Shown in pieces: positions 59,701 to 64,000 of a stretch of DNA of 64,000 nucleotides (position 1 is its first letter; every line of letters begins with the position of its first letter). The stretch is from positions 930,001-994,000 of the forward strand of contig WUJK01000001.1 of NCBI GenBank assembly GCA_011317545.1. Reading direction: 5' to 3'. The stretch is from Coniella vitis. Lineage: Eukaryota > Ascomycota > Sordariomycetes > Diaporthales > Schizoparmaceae. The notes beneath the pieces were generated by a model. That model was not told where the DNA came from, searched no databases, and saw nothing but the letters and a program-made list of their open reading frames with translations. A program made the translations under genes and the position numbers.

Positions 59701-60812
59701 TATAATAGAAGGTCTAGTTAAGGAGTTTATAATCGGAATTATTCGATATTTACTCTAGGAGCTAGTTTTAGCTAGGAGTAGAATCTATAATCTTATATAT
59801 TATAATATTAGCTTATTATCCTTCGGGGATTTTCTTAAATTCTCTAGGTTTCTTAGGTTATCGATACTCTCGTATAAAATAGCCTATCTTATTATAATTA
59901 AAGTATTCCTTACTTATAAGTTTCCTTTAAGCTATATCGAGCTCTATAGGGCTTAAGTATATTATACTATTAGTTATTATTTTATAGTAGTTATTCTATC
60001 GAGGTATAAAGCGTTAAGGTAGCCGTTAATATTATTTACCGGTATTAGCCCGGGGTATAAAATTAATAATAAGTCTTTACCTTCCTTACCTTTCCTAGTT
60101 CCTTTCTTAATTATAATTATTAATAATTACTATTATTACCGTAAATTCTATAAATATCTCTTATCGGGGTATCTTATATAATTCGTTTTTAATAGATTCT
60201 TTAAATCTATTATAATAGGCTATTATAAGGGGTTTATCGTCCTAATAAAGATATAATATAATTTATCTAAAGAGTATTATATAATATAATACTAATTTAG
60301 TTTATTTAAATTAGGAGATCTTATATTCTATATTATACTTTTCGTTAGGGTTTCTAAAGCTTTCCTTAAGTATCTAGGCGAAGGTTTCGAATAATATAAA
60401 GAGTTTATTAATCTTATCTTCTCTAATATCTTCTATATCGAATTCTAGGAAGTTCCGTAGGATAGGTTTAAACTATATAAATATATCGCCTTTAAGCCTA
60501 TTAGCTATAAATTCTACTTTCTTAGCTTTAATAGGGAATTACTATTAATAATACTAGAAGTAAGCTCTAAGGGCTATAATAAAAGGTTAAATATCGTCTT
60601 CTTATCCGTAATAAACCTTAGGCTATTCTATTTTAAAGGGCTTATTAGGAGTTCCGCTAGTATTTCCTCGAGTCTCGAGTTCTATAATATATATAGTAAA
60701 TACGTTAATAATAGTTAAGAGTTACTAGTTAGTATTCTAGGTTTAGTTAACCGTTAAAAGGGCTGGAACTATTAGTATTATAGTTAAATACTATACTTAA
60801 TATTACCTAAGA
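53770..60812 (-). mobile_element. RIP-degraded minus-strand Gypsy element lacking its 5' LTR
   Basis: Starts with a 474-bp LTR (53770-54243) in minus orientation, followed by the 3' region with an antisense ORF remnant, chromodomain (about 55260-55140), integrase (about 56450-55350), RNase H and RT (about 58350-56450), protease (about 58700-58450) and gag (to about 60810). At 60812 the gag leader meets a plus-strand LTR instead of its own 5' LTR. Stops are frequent in all frames. The tRNA-like segment seen in two other elements is absent here. Confidence 0.85.
54560..54960 (+). pseudogene. Antisense coiled-coil ORF remnant (better kept copy)
   Basis: On the plus strand, opposite to the element, a partly open stretch encodes charged helical sequence: EKEAIEANTRISRLRK, then RRGLDTIEELDRIKTEE and RERLAAEAKRRSTELAVPEG. 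The pattern of a basic Leu-rich start followed by a RGL..(D/E)EL block is familiar from transposon-borne ORFs in many filamentous fungi. No function is known to me. Confidence 0.5.
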
Positions 60813-61286
60813 TATTATAACCCACGGTTATACAGGTTATAGGAATAGGCTAGCGCAACTATATGCTAGCAAATCGGAACCTTAACGGACCGATAGGGAT
60901 CTCTTATATAAGAAATATAAGGGTTAGGGTTACGAAAGATAATACGATAAGGACCGATAGAACCGCTAGCGGTCTTAACGACTATATAGGTGGACCGAAG
61001 AAGTCGCTATCGACTCTTACGGTCTAAGGCACTATTTAGGGAATAGTAGTTAATAATAGAAGGATATAAGGATAGGAGTTTATACCTTAATATTAGATAA
61101 TTTCCTTATAATCTTTAGTTATAAATCTAAGTATTATTTTATATAATAGGGTAATCCCTCTTAATTACTTATAATACTTAATATTACTCGATAATATATA
61201 AAGACTTAAAGGTAATACTTCTCTACCTACTAATATATAACTTATAGGTACTTCCAGAATCCGGGATTTAAGTAAGGATTATTATA
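60813..61286 (+). repeat. 5' LTR of the right-hand plus-strand Gypsy element
   Basis: 474 bp, beginning TATTATAACCCACGG and ending GGATTATTATA. Its variable block (GGACCGATAGAACCGCTAGC, near 60950) matches the inverted LTR at 53770-54243, so the two stem from one insertion family or one rearranged element. Confidence 0.88.
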
Positions 61287-63728
61287 TTTTTATAACTCTT
61301 ATTTAGGATAGTCTATATATACCTCTTAGGTAATATTAAGTATAATATTTAACTATAATACTAATAGTTCTAGCCCCCTTAACGGTTAACTAGACCCAGA
61401 ATACTAACTAGCAACTTATAACTACTATTAATATACTTATTATATATATTATAAAACTTAAGGCTTAAGGAAGTACTAGCGGAACTCTTAATAAGCCGTT
61501 TAAGATAGAATAGCCTAAGGTTTATCGCGGATAAGAAGACGATATTTAACCTTTTATTATAGCCCTTAGAGCTTACTTCTAATACTATTAATAGCAATTC
61601 CCTACTAAAGCTAAAAAAGTAGAATTCGTAACTAGTAAGCTTAAAGGCGATATACTTATATAGTTTAAACCTATCCTACGGAACTTCCTAGAATTTAAAA
61701 CCGAAGAAACTAGAGAAGACGAGATTAATAAACTCTTTATATTATTCGAAACCTTCGCCTAAATACTTAAGGAAACCTTTAGAAACCCTAACGAAAAGCG
61801 TAATATAGAATATAAAATCTCCTAACTTAACTAAACTAAATTAGTATTATATTATATAATACTCTTTAAATAAATTATATTACGTTTCTATTAGGATAAT
61901 AAACCCTTTATAATAACCTATTATAATAGATTTAAGGAATCTATTAAAAACGAATTATATAAGATACCCCGATTAGAGATATTCGTAGAATTCGTAATAA
62001 TAATAATAGCTATCGATAACCGTAATTAGGAAAGAAACTAGGAAAGGTAAGGAAGGTAAAGACCTATTACTAACTTTATACCCCGGGCTAATACCGGTAA
62101 ATAATACTAATAGCTACCTTAACGCTTTATACCTTAATAGAATAATTACTATAGAATAATAATTAGTAGTATAATATATTTAAACCCTATAGAGCTCGAT
62201 ATAGCTTAAAGGAAACCTATAAATAAGGAATATTTTAACTATAGTAAGATAGGCTATTTTATATAAGAGTACCGATAACCTAAGAAACCTAGAGAATTTA
62301 ACAAAGTCCCCGAAGGACGATAAGCTAATATTATAATATACGAGACTATAGATTCTACTCCTAGCTAAAACTAGCTCTTAGAGTAAGTATCGAATAACTC
62401 CGATTATAAACTCCTTAACTAGACCTTCTATTATAAGGATAATTATATAATATACCTCTCGGTAAAGTAAAGCTTAAAATAATTCCCTTAAATACCTTAT
62501 AAAGAATAATAAATTATAGTTACCTAGAGAATACCCCTCCCTATAGATAATAGTTTATTCGAAAGATTAATAATAAAGTAGTAAGTATAGCTTATTAAGG
62601 AATACCCCTATTAGTACGATATAAAAGGGTATAAGCTACCTAACGAAACGAAAACCGTATAAAATAATATTACGGAAATTATAGAATAATAGGAAATACT
62701 TAATATTAATTAGAATATTAGCACCTAAACTATTAATAAAGAAATAAGCTTAGAATTAGAAAGCTTTATAAACGAAGATATCGATAAAGGAGATATATAT
62801 TACCTTATCTATAGTATTATACTTAGAGAACTATTTAGGATAATAACTTACTAAGATAAAACCCCCCTTATATAGGAAGATATACGAATTAATTATCTCT
62901 ACGAAGAATATTACTAGATTATATAGTTTACTTATATTATATATAATTATAGATAATATTTTAAGTATAAAGTAATTAACGAATAGTTCCCTATATATAA
63001 GATAGGGTATAGTATTATCGCCTATAACGACGATAATAGCGATTATTATAAAGTATTTAGAATAAGGGGAAACTACGCTAGTATTAGCTTTATATATAAT
63101 ACCCCTTACGAATATACTATGCGATAAGTAAGATAGTATTAATATATAATACCCTAGTATATACTTTACGCGTAAGAAAAAGCGCTCGACTAATATAGAA
63201 TATACGAATAGAAATAAAGGGAAAAGCTTATAAAGCCCGTATATATAGAACCTATATACTATAGCTTTTATAAGCGCGCCGATTATATAGAATACCTAAT
63301 AGATAAAGCGTATACCTATTATAACCTTAAGGATAATTAACCCGGAGTATAAACTCCCTATACGGAAGAAGAAAATTAAGTATACCTATAATAATAAGCC
63401 GTAGTATATATATAATACGGAATACGATAAGCTAAGAACCTAGTATAGATAATAGCCCTTAGAGTATAATAAGAATAGTAGAGCTTAAAAGGTAAGGATC
63501 GCCTATAAGGGATAATAAGCGATTAGGACTTATAATAAAGTCCTTCTATATAATAGATAGCTCGATATATAAATATTTGAAAATCGTAGTACGAATTAAT
63601 AGTAAATATTATATAATATTCCTAGATAGCGGAGTATAAGGAAACTTTATATCCCTAAGCGTTATTAATAAAGAATAGATATTTTAGAAGAAGAAAATAA
63701 AACCCTATAATCTTAGTATTATAAAAGG
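61287..63728 (+). mobile_element. RIP-degraded gag and protease of the plus-strand Gypsy element
   Basis: Decayed gag on the plus strand with a CCHC zinc-knuckle ghost at 62231-62272, in which the Cys and His codons now read as Tyr (TAT/TAC), exactly what G-to-A and C-to-T change gives. A retropepsin-like FLDSGV..GNF stretch follows near 63612-63640. The 72-codon minus frame at 61379-61597 is only an opening on the back of gag. The element is cut at about 63729. Confidence 0.82.
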
Positions 63729-64000
63729 TATATTTATTTATTATTTATTTAATTAAATTAACGCCGGACTAGTTACGCTAGCATACCTCCTAAGGGGTAT
63801 CTCGGCCTATACTACTTATCGTACTACTAAGGAGCGTATATATACCCACCTAGTATATATATTCGTAATATAGCCCTAGCTCGAAGGCTGCTTTTTAGCG
63901 TATTAGCTATATCCTAGAAGGTAAATACTCTAGGGATTAGTCTTAGAGTAGAGTTATATAATACTATTAGTATAGCCCGTATAGAGCTACGTTTTTATTA
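63729..64000. repeat. Unrelated AT-rich repeat at the window end
   Basis: After about 63728 the sequence leaves the Gypsy protease/RT series seen in the other copies and begins an AT-rich text not found elsewhere in the window. It is probably another nested transposon that continues past base 64000; its class cannot be told. Confidence 0.45.

Noticed and set aside
61379..61597. 72-codon minus-strand ORF in the right retrotransposon
   Set aside because: Antisense to decayed gag and lacks any domain.

Overview
The window looks like an accessory (dispensable or subtelomere-like) region of a filamentous ascomycete genome. Evidence: short GT-AG introns of about 45-170 nt with CTAAC/CTGAC-type branch sites, typical Pezizomycotina families (Zn2Cys6 regulator with fungal_trans region, UstYa/DUF3328, NRPS-like A-T-R enzyme, caleosin, cutinase, fungal P450s), and AT-rich retrotransposon blocks with the C:G-to-T:A decay typical of repeat-induced point mutation (RIP). 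The species cannot be told from the sequence alone.

Layout. Blocks 1-6258, 35658-43753 and 53266-64000 are nested, RIP-degraded Ty3/Gypsy chromovirus-type LTR elements (Gag zinc knuckle, retropepsin, RT-RNase H, integrase, chromodomain) with LTRs of about 460-485 bp. One element (35658-43753) is structurally full length and carries a nested solo LTR with a 5-bp target duplication. Between the blocks lie two GC-richer gene islands.

Island 1 (6259-35657) appears to be a biosynthetic gene cluster. Its most interesting part is a fungal RiPP system of the dikaritin (ustiloxin/phomopsin/asperipin-like) kind. A small secreted precursor (10671-10967, minus) has a signal peptide and three tandem 15-residue repeats ending in the Kex2 site KR. 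It sits next to a UstYa-family oxidase (12007-13236) and two paralogous membrane proteins with paired HxxHC motifs (14291-15049, 15863-16588). Then come an MFS exporter, a divergently transcribed full ABC-C transporter, a caleosin/peroxygenase, a Zn2Cys6 regulator and an NRPS-like adenylation-thiolation-reductase enzyme. A secreted CBM-like/mucin-like protein lies at the left edge. The likely flow is: precursor secretion and Kex2 cleavage, copper-type oxidative modification by UstYa proteins in the secretory path, export, and control by the Zn2Cys6 protein. Whether the NRPS-like enzyme acts on the same product is not known.

Island 2 (43754-53265) holds a four-helix membrane protein, a cutinase pseudogene with two RIP-type lesions, an intact P450, a doubtful single-membrane-segment ORF, and a second P450 cut off by an LTR insertion at 53266.

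All gene models below were built by hand from splice signals, reading frame and family motifs. For every multi-exon model given with a residue count, the exons sum to a whole number of codons.
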